Shown here: piece after piece, positions 12,239-23,047 of the stretch
Numbering within the stretch: the stretch's first letter is position 1
Layout of the letters: every line of letters starts with the position of its first letter
NCBI GenBank assembly: GCA_035772735.1
Contig: JASDFA010000019.1
Coordinates: forward strand, 68,300,001 to 68,364,000
Reading direction: 5' to 3'
Source of the DNA: Datura wrightii
Taxonomy: Eukaryota; Streptophyta; Magnoliopsida; Solanales; Solanaceae
DNA length: 64,000 nt
Position numbers and translations under genes: made by a program
The notes under the pieces: model-generated
The model's input: only the letters and a program-made list of their open reading frames with translations
What the model was told of the DNA's origin: nothing
Database searches by the model: none

Positions 12239-12440
12239 AGTTTTACTAAAATGAAATAGAGCACGAGTTAGGAGAACATTTCTGGATTTGAATTCAACGT
12301 ACAATAAGGAGTATGAACAAAATGGAGTTTTCCTAGTAACATCTTGTAGCCTCCCTGCCATAAGTGTGGCGCGCTCCACACTCATGAAAAGGATTCTACT
12401 TGATGCGACTTTCAGACACCCTAGGACACTCTAAACCTAG

Positions 12441-12453
12441 GGCTCTGATACTA
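12441..12453 (-). other. tRNA-iMet primer-binding site of B
   Basis: On the minus strand TAGTATCAGAGCC lies four bases downstream of the 5' LTR end. It differs from the plant initiator-Met site TGGTATCAGAGCC by one G-to-A change. It would prime minus-strand cDNA synthesis. Confidence 0.85.
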
Positions 12454-12457
12454 AGTT

Positions 12458-14363
12458 TGTCACGACTCGAGTCTATACCCTGGATGAGATATGGTACTTG
12501 GAGTCACAAGTAACCCCAAGACAACCCATGGTCTATCATAACACTGGTAAACCGAGTATACATAAGCGGAAGCTTTAAATAAATAAAATCATTTAAGAAA
12601 CTGATTTGACAAAGTCCATACATCTAAAGAAAAATAATACTGAATATCTGAGTCTATGTCTGAAAGCCAACTACTAAATAATGAGTTCCTGGGAAAAGGC
12701 CCCAGCTAACTCTGAAGTCTAACTGAAAGTAACTAACTGAAAATAAATATCGTCCTCAAAAGATGAGGACTCACCAAATATTGCTTCTGGTATCGTCCGA
12801 AGGAATCTGCTGAAGATGCAGGGGCTGAGAACTTGTGCCTGTATCATGTTACGATACTGCATAGAAGTTATGCATCAATACTTTGAATGTACTGAGTAAG
12901 TCAGAGATATAATAAGCATGAAAGAGTAAGTAGCTCTACTAAGATGGTGTGAAATGACCAACTGAAATACTGAAAATTGATACAACTGAAATATAACTAA
13001 TATGATCAATAATGACCTTGACTGATGACCATGTCCTAGATTTGAAATACTGAGCTGAGCTAAACTGAATTGAATTGAGACTGTACTGACTAGTAGGAGA
13101 GTATATAACTGAAATATAACCACGTGAGCTAAACAAGGAGTTTGATGTTTATGCCCCATTGATAAGACCCAATATACCTTGCTAGGGTATAAAGGCATGA
13201 ACTGGGTTATCACAAATATGGGGTCGTTGGGCCAATAAAATACCTACGGTGGAAACGTAGTTCTAGGAACCTGGGTGCACTAGAACCCCGATCCACTCGG
13301 TCTAAGTCCTACTTCCATTGGATAGTCCTAACATGACTACTAAGATGATAGCTCATAGCTGGGACCCAAGACTAAGTCAGGGGCACTTATCTAGAAGTTC
13401 TCTGGGAGTCTTATTGGACCAAATACTGTAACTGATGTTTTAAGACTGGTTAGAGCTGCTTATCTGGAAACATCATAACCATCTAAAGAACAAACTGATA
13501 ATTGATAACTGATTTGGATAACTGATATCTGATTCTGATAACTGATATCTGGGAGGCATTACTGACACCTCAAGAAAAGACTCTAGTCAAACTGATCAAC
13601 TGATGTTTCTGATAATACGAAGATACTAACATTTTGACTGAAACTGGACTAACATGCAACTGACTGGGAATTCAACTGATATTAATAATATGGGAATTCC
13701 AACACTAATAGAATCAAGCAACATGAATAACTAATCAATTATGCAAGGATCTAATTACTGTATTCAAGAGCTTGGGCTAAAACCATCTTTACAGGAATAA
13801 GTATCGACATGATCATCAGATAGTGGAAACATAGAAACAATTAACATGAACAATATTCCACATGATATAGACGAAATCTGATTGATAATATACTCACGTT
13901 CAAAACTCAGGCTTAGAATTGATTTGAAAATTTAGATGGAATTTTAGGGAACAAGGGAAGGACAATTCCTTTGATGAATTCCCACATACCGGGTGAATGA
14001 TTCCTGAGGAAATTATTGAGAAATTCTGAGAAGAAGTCGAAACCCTTTCCTTGTTCTGTGCTTCCTGACTGTGATTCTACATTCTGACTCTTGAGGGAAT
14101 GAGAGAAATGAGGTGTGAATGTCAATTACCCCTCTAAATCCCCTAAATATAACCCAAAACGACGTGTTTTAGGGATAAAAAGGTGAGAATTTACAAAAAT
14201 AACCCTAGGAGAAAATTTGAAAAATTGCCCGACAGGTGACCAACGGGTCACACAATGAGTCGTTGGTTGACACCACGACTTATTGGGACCGGTTGTTGGT
14301 CCTGGGCCTGGAATTTGGCTCACTGGAAATTGTCAACGAGAGGGGACCATGACTCGTTGGATG
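12458..14363 (-). repeat. Truncated 5' LTR of element B
   Basis: 1906 bp homologous to 4981-6870. The homology stops abruptly at 14363 in the sequence GACTCGTTGGATG, after which gag of element D begins. The outer ~575 bp, including most of the palindrome array, are deleted. Confidence 0.85.
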
Positions 14364-15370
14364 CAGTAAAAGTACCTAAAGGACATGAGTTTGAGAATTC
14401 TAGAGCCCGCGAGATTCTAAGTTTGAGTTCTCCAGCTTTCACTAGATTTGATTTGAGCGAGGACCCTCAGGATTTTATTGATCATATCCATAGGGTATTG
14501 CAGGTGATGAAAGATACAGTTATAAAGGGAGTGGAGTTAGCAGCATTTTGGCTATGTGACGTAGCTATTTTATGGTACAAGGCTTGAGCTCTATCAAGGG
14601 AAGTCAATGGTCCTCTAGATAGGTAGGAAGAGTTTCCATAGGCCTTTCTAGATCTATTCCTACCATAGGATCTTTGATAGGCTCGAGATGAGTCATTTTT
14701 ACATTGCAGTAGGGCAGCATGAGTGTCCATGATTATAGCCTTAGGTTTAATCTCTTAGCTAGGTATGCTCCACATATAGTACAAACGATAAGGGCTAGAG
14801 TCCATCAGTTTGTGATAGGGTTAGGATCTCCTCTGGTTCATGATTGTTTGGGAATGTCTACCTAGGTAGATATGGATATCACGCACTGCAGGAATTTTCC
14901 CAGAGGGTGGAGGATTTGATCCATCATCTATGGGATACCCCTATAGGGAGGGAGCAAAGGAATATAGCTAGGAGTGCGGGATCTTATAGAGAGTCTCGGG
15001 GAGACCTGGGGGCTTAATTATCTAGGTAATCGGCTCGATTGGTAGAGAGTGCTCCACCCAGTTGTAGGGACAGAGGAGAGATCAAGGTTCGACTCTATCT
15101 TATTCTTGATGCCATGAGAGACCTTTTTATCCCCCGTTTGCTTAGTGTGGTAGGACCCATCCGAGATAGTGCCGTCAGGGTCGGGATGTATGCTATCATT
15201 GCGAATAGCTTGGTCATTTTATGCTACATTGTCCAATGAGGACCAGATACAACACCGCACAGCCGACTGAATCAGTAGCTACTTCTTCACCCTCAGTTCA
15301 TCCTCCTAGACCTGACTCCTAGCCTGCAGTGGGTCAAGGTAAAGGCCGAAGGGGAGAGGCATCTAGTTCA
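14364..15370 (+). pseudogene. gag remnant of element D (5'-truncated)
   Basis: The frame enters mid-gag with VPKGHEFENSRAREILSLSS, then FDLSEDPQDFIDHIHRVLQV and VELAAFWLCDVAILWYKA (14364-14587), typical of chromovirus gag. After a stop at 14585 the frame is followed with difficulty. A late-gag stretch (RESRGDL, SAPPSCRDRG) is readable at about 14965-15239. No zinc knuckle is recognisable. The N-terminal part, the primer site and the LTR1 end were removed by the deletion at 14363/14364. Confidence 0.7.
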
Positions 15371-15950
15371 GGGACAACGTAGAGATGTTTCTATGCTTTA
15401 GTGGTTGTTAGAACCATAAGGCATCGCCAGACGTAGTACATTGATTGTCTATTTCATACAATATGCTTTGCTTGATCCTAGTTCTACCCTTTCCTATGTG
15501 ACTCAGTTGGTTGCTAGTTAGTTTGAAATGGTTCCTGAGTTGTTGTCTAAGCCATTTGTTTTTTCTACGCTTGTTGGCGAGTCTGTATTAGCTAGAAAGG
15601 CTTATCAAAATTATGTAGTATTGGTGTGTGACATGTTAGCTGAATTAGTTGAGCTTGAGATGGTCGATTTTTTGATGTGATTATGGGCATGGATTGGCTA
15701 GAAGTATGTTATGCTAACGTTGGTTGCGGAGGCAAGATTATTTGATTTCATTTTCCAAGTGAGCCAGTCCTGGAATCGAAGGATAAAGCTGTTACGCCTA
15801 AAGGTAAGTTTATTTTCATACCTTAAGGCTCAGAAGATGATATTTAAAGGCTGCATTTCTCATTTAGTTCAGGTCAGAGACCTGAATATCTAGTTGGTGA
15901 TTTTATAGTCGGTTCAGTGGTAAATGAATTTCTAGCAGTTTTCCCATAAG
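15371..15950 (+). pseudogene. Retropepsin remnant of element D
   Basis: The active-site region reads LLDPSSTLSYVTQL (around 15468-15509). The glycine of the usual DPGAT/DSGAT motif is serine. VGESVLARKAYQN and LAELVELEMVDF follow. The frame then breaks near 15678. The linker AQKMIFKGCISHLVQVRD (15826-15880) corresponds to the segment between protease and RT in the other chromoviruses here. Confidence 0.7.
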
Positions 15951-17250
15951 ACTACCAGGGGTTCCTCCCGAACGAGAGATAGATTTTGCTATCGATTTGC
16001 TTCCAGGTACTCAGCCAATATTGATACCTCCATACAGAATGGCTCCTGCAAAGCTAAGGGAATTAAAGGAGTATTGAAGGATCTACTTGAGAAGGGCTTC
16101 ATCCAACATAGTGTATCTCTAAGGGGTGTACCAGTATTATTTGTACAAAAGAAAGATAGATCATTGAGGATGTGTTTTGACTATAGATAGCTGAATAAAG
16201 TGACAATTAAGAATAAGTATCCCCTCCCTAGAATTGATGATTTATTTGATCAATTGTAGGGTGATAGATGTTCTTCTAAGATCGACTTAAGGTCCGATAC
16301 CATCAGTTGCGAGTTAGGGAAGATGATATCTCCAAGACAGCCTTCCAGACCAGATATGGCCATTATAAGTTTTTACTTATGTTATTTGGGATTACTAACA
16401 CCCCAAAAACTTTTATGGATTTGATGGACATGGTGTTTAAATCCATTCTTGATGTGTTTGTGATCATCTTCATTGATGATATCCTGATTTATTCACAATT
16501 AGAGGTTAAGAATGCAAACCATTTGAGAGCTGTACTACAGAACCATCAGGAGCACAGCTTGTACGCTAAGTTTCTAAATGTGAATTTTAGTTAATGTTTG
16601 TAGCTTTTCTTATCCATGTGATCACAAAAGAAGGCATAAAGGTTGACAGCCAGAAGATAAAAACTGTGAAGTATTGGCCCAAACCTCTGAATCTTATGGA
16701 GGTACGTAGTTTGTTGGGTTTGACAGGATAATATTGTATATTTATGAAAGGCTTTTCTACCATTGCTGCACCATTGACAAAATTGATGCATAAGGCTACT
16801 AAATTTCAGTGGACAAAAGCGTAGGGGTAGGGTTTCCAAGAACTAAAAGATATATTGACTTCTGTACTAGTCTTAGCCCTTCCTGAAGGTACAAAGGGTT
16901 ATATTATTTATTGTGAGTTGTGACACTTCTAGAATTTATTTGGGACGTGTTTTATGCAACACGACAAAGTTATTGCTTATGCTTCCGGACAGTTGATGAA
17001 ACACGAGCAAAATTATCCTACTCACGACTTAGCTGTAGTATTTGCAATAAAGATCTGGTGTCGTTACTTATATGGTGTTCATGTTGAAATATTTACAGAT
17101 AATAAAGCCTATAGTATCTGGTTCAGCAGAAAGAATTGAACATGAGACAGAGAAGGTGGTTAGAGTTGCTGAAAAACTATGATGTGCGCATTCTGTACCA
17201 TCTAGGAAAAGTGAATGTTGTAGCTGATGTATTGAGTCGTAAGTTTATGG
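15951..17250 (+). pseudogene. RT-RNase H remnant of element D
   Basis: RT blocks in order: LPPYRM-like segment (16025), VLFVQKKDRSLRMCFDYR then TAG, NKVTIKNKYPLPRIDDLFDQL then TAG (16257-16259), a frameshift, and DISKTAFQTRYGHYKF. The catalytic FIDD is intact at 16469-16480. LEVKNANHLRAVL follows and a further frameshift lies near 16594. RNase H is at 16954-17139 (HDKVIAYASGQL, NYPTHDLAVVFAIKIW), with a short in-frame loss after HDL compared with A, and ends with LYHLGKVNVVADVLSR near 17200-17240. Confidence 0.8.
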
Positions 17251-18640
17251 GTAGCTTAAGAGATATTCAAACTGATGAGGTAGAAACAGTGAAGGACTTG
17301 TAGAAGTTAGCTAATCTACAGATTCGGTTGCCAAATATCGAAGATGGAGGTGTTGTCATTCCAAATACGACAGAATCATCTTTAGTAGCAGAGGTTAAGT
17401 AGAGAAAAAAATGATGATCTAGAGCTAGTGTTGCTGAGAGACAGTATACCACAACAGAAGCAGACTCTATTTGAGTGTGGGCCAAATGGAGTTCTCAAAT
17501 ATCATCATCGTCTATGTTTTCGCAATGTGGATAACTTACGGGATCAGATCATAAGTGAGGCTCATCACTCTCGATACTCAGTACATCTAGGTGCCACGAA
17601 AATGTATTGTGACTTGAGGTAGTTGTATTTGTGGAATGGGATAAAGAAGGACATTATAGATTTTGTAGCTCAGTGTCCTAATTTCCAGTAGTTGAGCACC
17701 AGAGGCCTGGAGGCCTAACCCAGAATAAAGAGATTCCAGAATGGAAATAGGAGGTAATTAATATGGATTTCGTTATAGATTTTCCTCGGACGAGCAGGAA
17801 GTATGACTCTATTTGGTTGATTGTTGATAGATTGACAAAATCAGCTCACTTCCTACCAGTCGGTACTACCTATTCTACAGAGGACTGTGCTAGGATTTAT
17901 ATAAGTGAGATAGTCTGCCTATATGGCATTCCCCTATCTATTATTTCAGACAGAGGTGCACAGTTTACAATGAACTTTTGAAAGTCTTTCTAGAAAGGGC
18001 TAGGCACTCATGTGATCATTCACACAACATTTCATCCTCAGACCGATGAATAGGATGAGCGCACTATTCAGACGCTTGAAGATATGTTGCATGCTTGTGT
18101 TTTAGACTTCGATGGAAGTTGGGATGATCATGTCTCTTTGATAGAGTTTGCTTATAATAATAGCTACTAGACAAGTATTCAGATGGCTACTTATGAAGCT
18201 TTGTATGGACGAAGTGTAGATCGTCAGTGGGTTGATTTGAGCTTAGCGAGGCAAGGTTATTAGGTCTAAAATTAGTATAGCAGGTAGTTGATAAGGTAAA
18301 GTTTATCATAGATAGAGTCAACAAAAGTCTTATGCTGAGCACTAGAGTTTGCTGTTAGCGATTGGGTCTTTCTAAAAGTATCACCTATGAAAGGCGTCAT
18401 GCATTTTGGAAGAAAGGGAAAGTTGAGACCTAGGTATGTCGGACCTTACAAAGTTATCTGCAGGATAGGCAAGGTAGCCTATGAGTTGGAGTTGCTAGTA
18501 GAGTTAGCAACATTTCATCCTGTGGTCCGCATATCAGTGCTGCAAAAATGTATAGGAGATCCAACATATATTATGCCTATTGAGGATGTCTAGATTTCTA
18601 AATATATGACCTATACGGAGGTCCCAACTGCTATATATAC
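17251..18640 (+). pseudogene. Integrase remnant of element D, cut in the chromodomain
   Basis: The HHCC zinc domain is at 17550-17690 (SEAHHSRYSVHLGATKMY, then FVAQCPNFQ with the final cysteine lost). The core follows with SIWLIVDRLTKSAHFLPV, LSIISDRGAQFTMNF (both catalytic Asp present, 17763-17981) and ERTIQTLEDMLHACV with the catalytic Glu (about 18055-18100). The C-terminal part at 18387-18593 carries GRKGKLRPRYVGPYKV. Homology to the protein ends at about 18640, in the first residues of the chromodomain (TYTEVPTAI), where LTR2 sequence takes over. Stops are scattered. Confidence 0.8.
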
Positions 18641-19188
18641 GCTTATCTTGGCTAAGTTATCTTCACGAAAGGGTAAGAAATATCCTCCTTGAATTCTATG
18701 CGTTTGAAAGTATAACTTGGAGGGAAACTTGTGGTAACTTGTTATGGTTGTTGTGTTGTTATGTTGCTACATTTTGATGAAGTTCCGGGTAGTGAAAATT
18801 AAGGAATACCTCTCCGACTTTGGCTAAGAACATCTCCAAGTAAAATTAAACAATCTTCCCTTTGACTTCGTAAAGATTGTGAAAGAAAAGTTGGAGGAGG
18901 TTTTGATTTATGAGTGATCTTGTTGTGTGTTCTTGTAGCATGTTTCTACCCTATTTTTTCCAAAATTTCATGGGAGGAACTATCTAGTTGTTGTGGTTGG
19001 AAAATTGGAGTTGGAAGAAGATCTAAAGTATGAGCTTAAGACAAGGTTATCGACCAAAATCGGATTGGCATACTAAGGTATGTAAGACGCCCCTTCATTC
19101 TTCTTCTTGCATGCTTAAGTTTGTAAGTTGATATTGAGCGAGTATGCTCTGGTATATAATGAAATCAGTATCTTGAGATATTCCTAAA
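18641..19188 (+). repeat. LTR2 of D, piece 1
   Basis: Aligns with 2530-3070 of LTR1 (GCTAAGTTATCTTCA, GAATTCTATG, GAGTGATCT). It lacks the first ~600 bp of the LTR, so a deletion fused the chromodomain with the LTR interior. It ends at A 19188, the left side of the Helitron H2 insertion site. Confidence 0.8.
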
Positions 19189-19497
19189 CTAGAAAAATGC
19201 TCCGCGCTTCGCGCGGTTGATAAGTCTCGTTAGATTTATGAAGAGATTTCTTTTTTCAATATATGTATATAAAAGAGATCAAAAATAAATAAATCCAAAA
19301 TTGTGACCTGTACTCTTGACAATTGTATATTTTTCATCTCTATAATTTTTTGTTAATCTATAATTTTTCTAAAGACACAGAAAATACGAAAAAAAAGAAA
19401 AGGCAAAGAAAAACACAATATGACAAAACAAATATACAAGAAAAATGCAAGATGAAGACATGAGCGTCGTTAGTGTTGGTCCCTTTAGCCTATGAAT

Positions 19498-19912
19498 TGT
19501 GAGGATTTGTCCTGAATTTCCTATCCTACTTGGATTCTACATCGTAATTGTGTTTTACTTCAAAGAGGTTTTCTCGGTAGATAACATTTTCTTTGTGAAA
19601 AAGGACTCTACCATAGCTATCCTTTTTCATGGAGGAGAAGATTTAGAGTTCTATAAATAGAAGATCTCTTCTTGTCATATACAACACAATAGCATCCATA
19701 ATGTAGTTTTTAGAGAGTCTTATTTATGGAGAGATTATTCTCTCAATAGTTTTCATGCTTTTGTATTAGTTTTTAATATGTAAATCAATTGATCAAACTA
19801 TATTAAATTATTATGTCCTTTTTAGTATAGTTTTATTTGTCATCTGATTTATCACTATCAAAGTTTGCAATTATTAGCTTCCGTATGACACTCTGTTATT
19901 TCGATCCTAGCA
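19498..19912 (+). mobile_element. Solo LTR of a copia-like element
   Basis: A 415-bp LTR with ends TGTGAGG...CCTAGCA, flanked by perfect 5-bp duplications TGAAT (19493-19497 and 19913-19917). The final part (GCAATTATTAGCTTCCG, ATTTCGATCCTA) resembles copia-type LTR 3' ends of Solanaceae as I recall them. A solo LTR arises by recombination between the two LTRs of a complete copy. It lies wholly within Helitron H2, so it is younger than, or travelled with, H2. Confidence 0.75.
19652..19660 (+). promoter_or_regulatory. TATA box of the copia-like LTR
   Basis: TATAAATAG about 150 bp into the LTR, with AGAAGATCTCTTC downstream, is the expected U3/R arrangement. Transcription would start roughly 30 bp downstream. 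Whether it is active is unknown. Confidence 0.55.
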
Positions 19913-20155
19913 TGAATTTCCACCTGCTTCATACAAACAAAATATCTATTAATATTTGAAATGACAACATCTTTAATGTGAGTCGTAATTTGGCCTTGTG
20001 ATTTTTATTTTAACTTTCAAGATAAAAATTTATTTAAAAAAGAAATTTAAATATAACGACAAAATATAAAATACATCGGAATCAAATATTCTACCAACCA
20101 CATTAGTTAGTTTCGATATAATTAAATTGATGGGTCAAAAATCAATATTAATCTT

Positions 20156-20407
20156 TTAAATATTACGTTTCTCGGAGCATAAAAAATGATCTTGGTTCTC
20201 ACTGATTATATGAACATCAAACATATGAGGAGGTAAACCTAATGTAATTCCTTTGTTCTCCATTTGTTCAACATCTATATTCCACAATTTATAATAAACA
20301 GAAATAGGGCCATCTTGAGTCATGTTTTGGCAGAGAAAAAATTCAAAATGAAGTACATTTGAAGAATTGAGTTCTATATATCTGTTTATGAATACTAAGT
20401 TAATCAC
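20156..20407 (-). other. Unrecognised 83-codon ORF in Helitron H2
   Basis: An open frame beginning MINLVFINRYIEL and ending HFLCSEKRNI. It has mixed, protein-like composition (motifs DGPISVYYKLWNID, LGLPPHMFDVHII) and no low-complexity bias. I do not recognise a family. Helitrons often carry captured gene fragments, so this may be a piece of a host exon in the same orientation as the Helitron, but chance cannot be excluded. No splice sites could be assigned. Confidence 0.3.
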
Positions 20408-20614
20408 CTAGATAACTACTTCTTAACTATCACAATGGTTGCACCATATACTGTAGAAGGCATCTCGCTTTTTGTTCTGTTACATTGAATTCACACACAT
20501 AGTTATAGCTATTTCCAATTTTGATAGTGCACTAAAATAAAACTTTTATATTACAATAACAGTTTCTGAACGATACTAAAAGAAGTACAAAATTAAGATC
20601 TTTTGTAAAGTTAA

Positions 20615-20871
20615 TTCTATCAAATATTTGTTAACCTATAAGAAGAGTTAACTTGTAATATTAATGTCCTATGGAATGGACACCAATGATAGTGAAGTGT
20701 CTCTTCATATAAATCATTCTTCACAGGTAGAAATTCTAGATAGTTCTATCAAATATCTATTAACCTATAAGAAGAGTTAACTTGTTATATTAATGTCCCA
20801 TGGAATGAACACCAATGATAGTGAAGTATGTCTTTATATAAATCATTCTTCGTAGTTGGAAATTCTAAGTG
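20615..20871. repeat. 129-bp tandem duplication in Helitron H2
   Basis: Units 20615-20743 and 20744-20871 both start TTCTATCAAATAT and contain AAGAGTTAACTTG and GAACACCAATGATAGTGAAG-type sequence. They differ at only a handful of positions. Confidence 0.85.
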
Positions 20872-21056
20872 CTCAAGGACATAAGTATAATGTACCTGGT
20901 GAGAATATGCATAGGTCATTGCTCTCTCTTCCTCTCAATGACTGTCTCTATTCTAAGAAGCCTGTGATAGATGAATGCAGTCTATATTTTTCATGATTAA
21001 GGAGTATAAATTAGACATTGAGAATTTATTAAAAAGGAGATCGAGGAATACTTCAA

Positions 21057-21057
21057 C

Positions 21058-21088
<31 letters not shown>
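21057..21088. repeat. CA microsatellite
   Basis: An almost pure run of about 15 CA dinucleotides followed by TATGTATATA, inside Helitron H2. Confidence 0.9.
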
Positions 21089-21970
21089 TATGTATATAAG
21101 ACAAGACATACATATAAAGAATACCTTTGTAGATTTTACTATGCCTCAAAAATTAATTTATTTTCATACTCCACAATGTGCAAGTTAAGATAAGTTTTCT
21201 AGAAATGTAGAGGAGAGGCTTCTCAAAGTTATAGTTACGTTTTATTGATGTCCCTCATAGTATTGCAGATTCCTCTTTCGAGGAAAAGTGACCTGCTTTG
21301 CCTTAAATTGACAGTTCCTCATGTTAACCTTATCTCTACAAAGAACAATGGGAATATTCTCAAAAACACCCTACAAAGAATAATGAGAATATTTCGCGGC
21401 ATACAATAAAGATCATAATGTTGTGTGGAAATATTCTTGTGTGTCAATCTGACCGTTACATCAAGTATGATGATATGAATGAATGCAACTCCACACCAGT
21501 GGTGGGTTAATATTTCTTTTAAAAATCACCATTAAGATGCCTCTTCACGGATGTAGTTTTTTTTAGTTCCACTCTCACCAATAATTACAAGCTTAAAAAA
21601 AGGATATATAATCCATGATTTTCTGATTTGAAAGAGCCATGCGTAATCTTTCGACAACAAAAGGATCAATAAAAGAGAAGGAGAATGCTGCGAGGGTTTT
21701 GATTTGTTTGTCGATAGTCGTTTTATTCTCTTTTTTCATGGGAGAAATTGAAGCAGGAAGATATTAATGTAAAAGGTTGCCACAGAATATTGAAATACAC
21801 GTCTTATGATTTCTTATAGATATATAGATTGTAATTGAAGCATACTTTTTAAAGATTCAACATTTAAGTTTATTGTGTGAAAATTCCTAAAGATAGATAA
21901 ATACATTTTCTGATCAATGAGGCATGCCATATCACTAGGTTGAAGTCCCTCAATTATATAAATATATATA

Positions 21971-22984
21971 TTCGCGAGTTGTATATTGAAATGAGCTTAA
22001 AGTGTCAAGATTATAGCTTGCCAATGAGACGATTGAAATGTAATTGTTGTAATGTTGTTGTCGTAGCTGTTAATTGAGTATGGAGACCCCTTAACTTGAG
22101 CACCATCAACTGGTCCTTTATATTATGTTATATGTGGTGGTAATCTTATTTAAGGTTTCGGTTGCTAAGTGAAAATTAGTAAAAAGGCTAAGACGATGAA
22201 GTGTAAATGAATCCTAAACTAAGAAATGATGCTAAGCCTAGTAAGGGTAAACGAGTTTGTCGAAATAGTGATTCCTTAATATAATTGTCCACCTCCTATG
22301 TATATGTTTTAAGGCACTTAAGGCCAAAGGGACTCTCCCTTAAGCTAAGCGATAAGTCTTTGAGTTTCCGAATCCTAAGTTAAGCGAGGTTGATCCTAAA
22401 TATCTAACGATGAATCTGAGAACTCTAAAGTTTATTATAAGTGATCTAAACATGTTTAAGTATCTTAAATGAACTTAAGTATACTAAGTGAGTCCACGAA
22501 CTTTAAATGAGTTCGAGTATTCTAAAGACGAGTCCAAGTATTCCAACTTAAACGTGAGTTGAGTATGAGCATTTTAATTAGATCCAAGTATTCAAAAAAG
22601 GAGTCTGAGTATTCCAAGTTGGGTCTGAGTATTCAGAGTTGACTCCAAGAGTTCGTAAGTCAAGTTAAGTCCTAAGTTTCTTGAGGTCTTAAGTTTATGT
22701 TTAAGCTTTCGAGTCAAGCTAAGTCTTATGTCCCCTCCTGTCAGTTGTTAGGGATAATGTGTTGAGTTGGTCCTCCGAGTTAGACCCATCTTCTGTGTCA
22801 GTTACATTGCATTGTCCTATTTGTCAGTTCAAGTAGTGATTTTCCTTATTTTTCTTATTTTGTATATTATCCGGTTCAAGTATCGATTTTGAATATGTTA
22901 CATTTTCTGCAATGTTGCATATCTTCTTACTATCTGGTTCTAGTATCAAAACTCATGCCCTCTTTGGTCCAAGTATCATATGGC
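21971..22984 (+). repeat. LTR2 of D, piece 2
   Basis: Aligns with 3076-4100 of LTR1, including the minisatellite. It ends with ATGGC (22980-22984), the left target duplication of element E. Confidence 0.8.
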
Positions 22985-23047
22985 TGATCACGCTTAAATT
23001 ACACCTCAAAATGAAGTATAAAGAGGTCGCTTTCAAATATAGTAGCC
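22985..23047 (-). repeat. 3' LTR of E, terminal piece
   Basis: 63 bp matching the start of the right LTR (39591-39653: TGATCACGC, GAAGTATAAAG, CAAATATAGTA). It is cut by element A. The last five bases TAGCC are A's left target duplication (TAACC on the right side). Confidence 0.8.

Larger units (their letters stand above)
4981..14363 (-). mobile_element. Element B: chromodomain Ty3/gypsy, 5'-truncated
   Basis: A minus-strand chromovirus (Tekay/Del type) inserted in LTR1 of D. Read from right to left it has a partial 5' LTR (12458-14363), a tRNA-Met primer site (12441-12453), gag, retropepsin, RT, RNase H, integrase, chromodomain, a polypurine tract (7462-7479) and a complete 3' LTR (4981-7461). 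The left flank GTCAG (4976-4980) would be one target-duplication copy. The other copy was lost with the outer ~575 bp of the 5' LTR. All genes carry nonsense codons. Confidence 0.85.
19189..21970 (-). mobile_element. Non-autonomous Helitron H2
   Basis: The insertion is defined by comparison with LTR1. Uninterrupted CCTAAATTCATGAG (3070) becomes CCTAAA, then 2782 bp, then TTCGCGAG (21971), i.e. exactly between A and T. On the minus strand the 3' end is CTAG (19189-19192) preceded by a perfect 6-bp-stem hairpin CCGCGC-TTC-GCGCGG (19202-19216), nine bases away. The 5' end is TATATATATTTATATAATTG rather than a TC start, probably altered by slippage in the TA run. No Rep/helicase motifs are seen. 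It carries a copia-type solo LTR, a 129-bp tandem duplication, a CA microsatellite and one unrecognised ORF. Confidence 0.75.

Noticed and set aside
15028..15095. tRNA- or SINE-like segment (GGCTCGATTGGTAGAGAGTGC ... GGTTCGACTC), resembling pol III boxes A and B
   Set aside because: It reads through as late gag of element D (SAPPSCRDRG frame) with normal chromovirus context on both sides, the box spacing does not fold into a cloverleaf, and no insertion boundary is visible.
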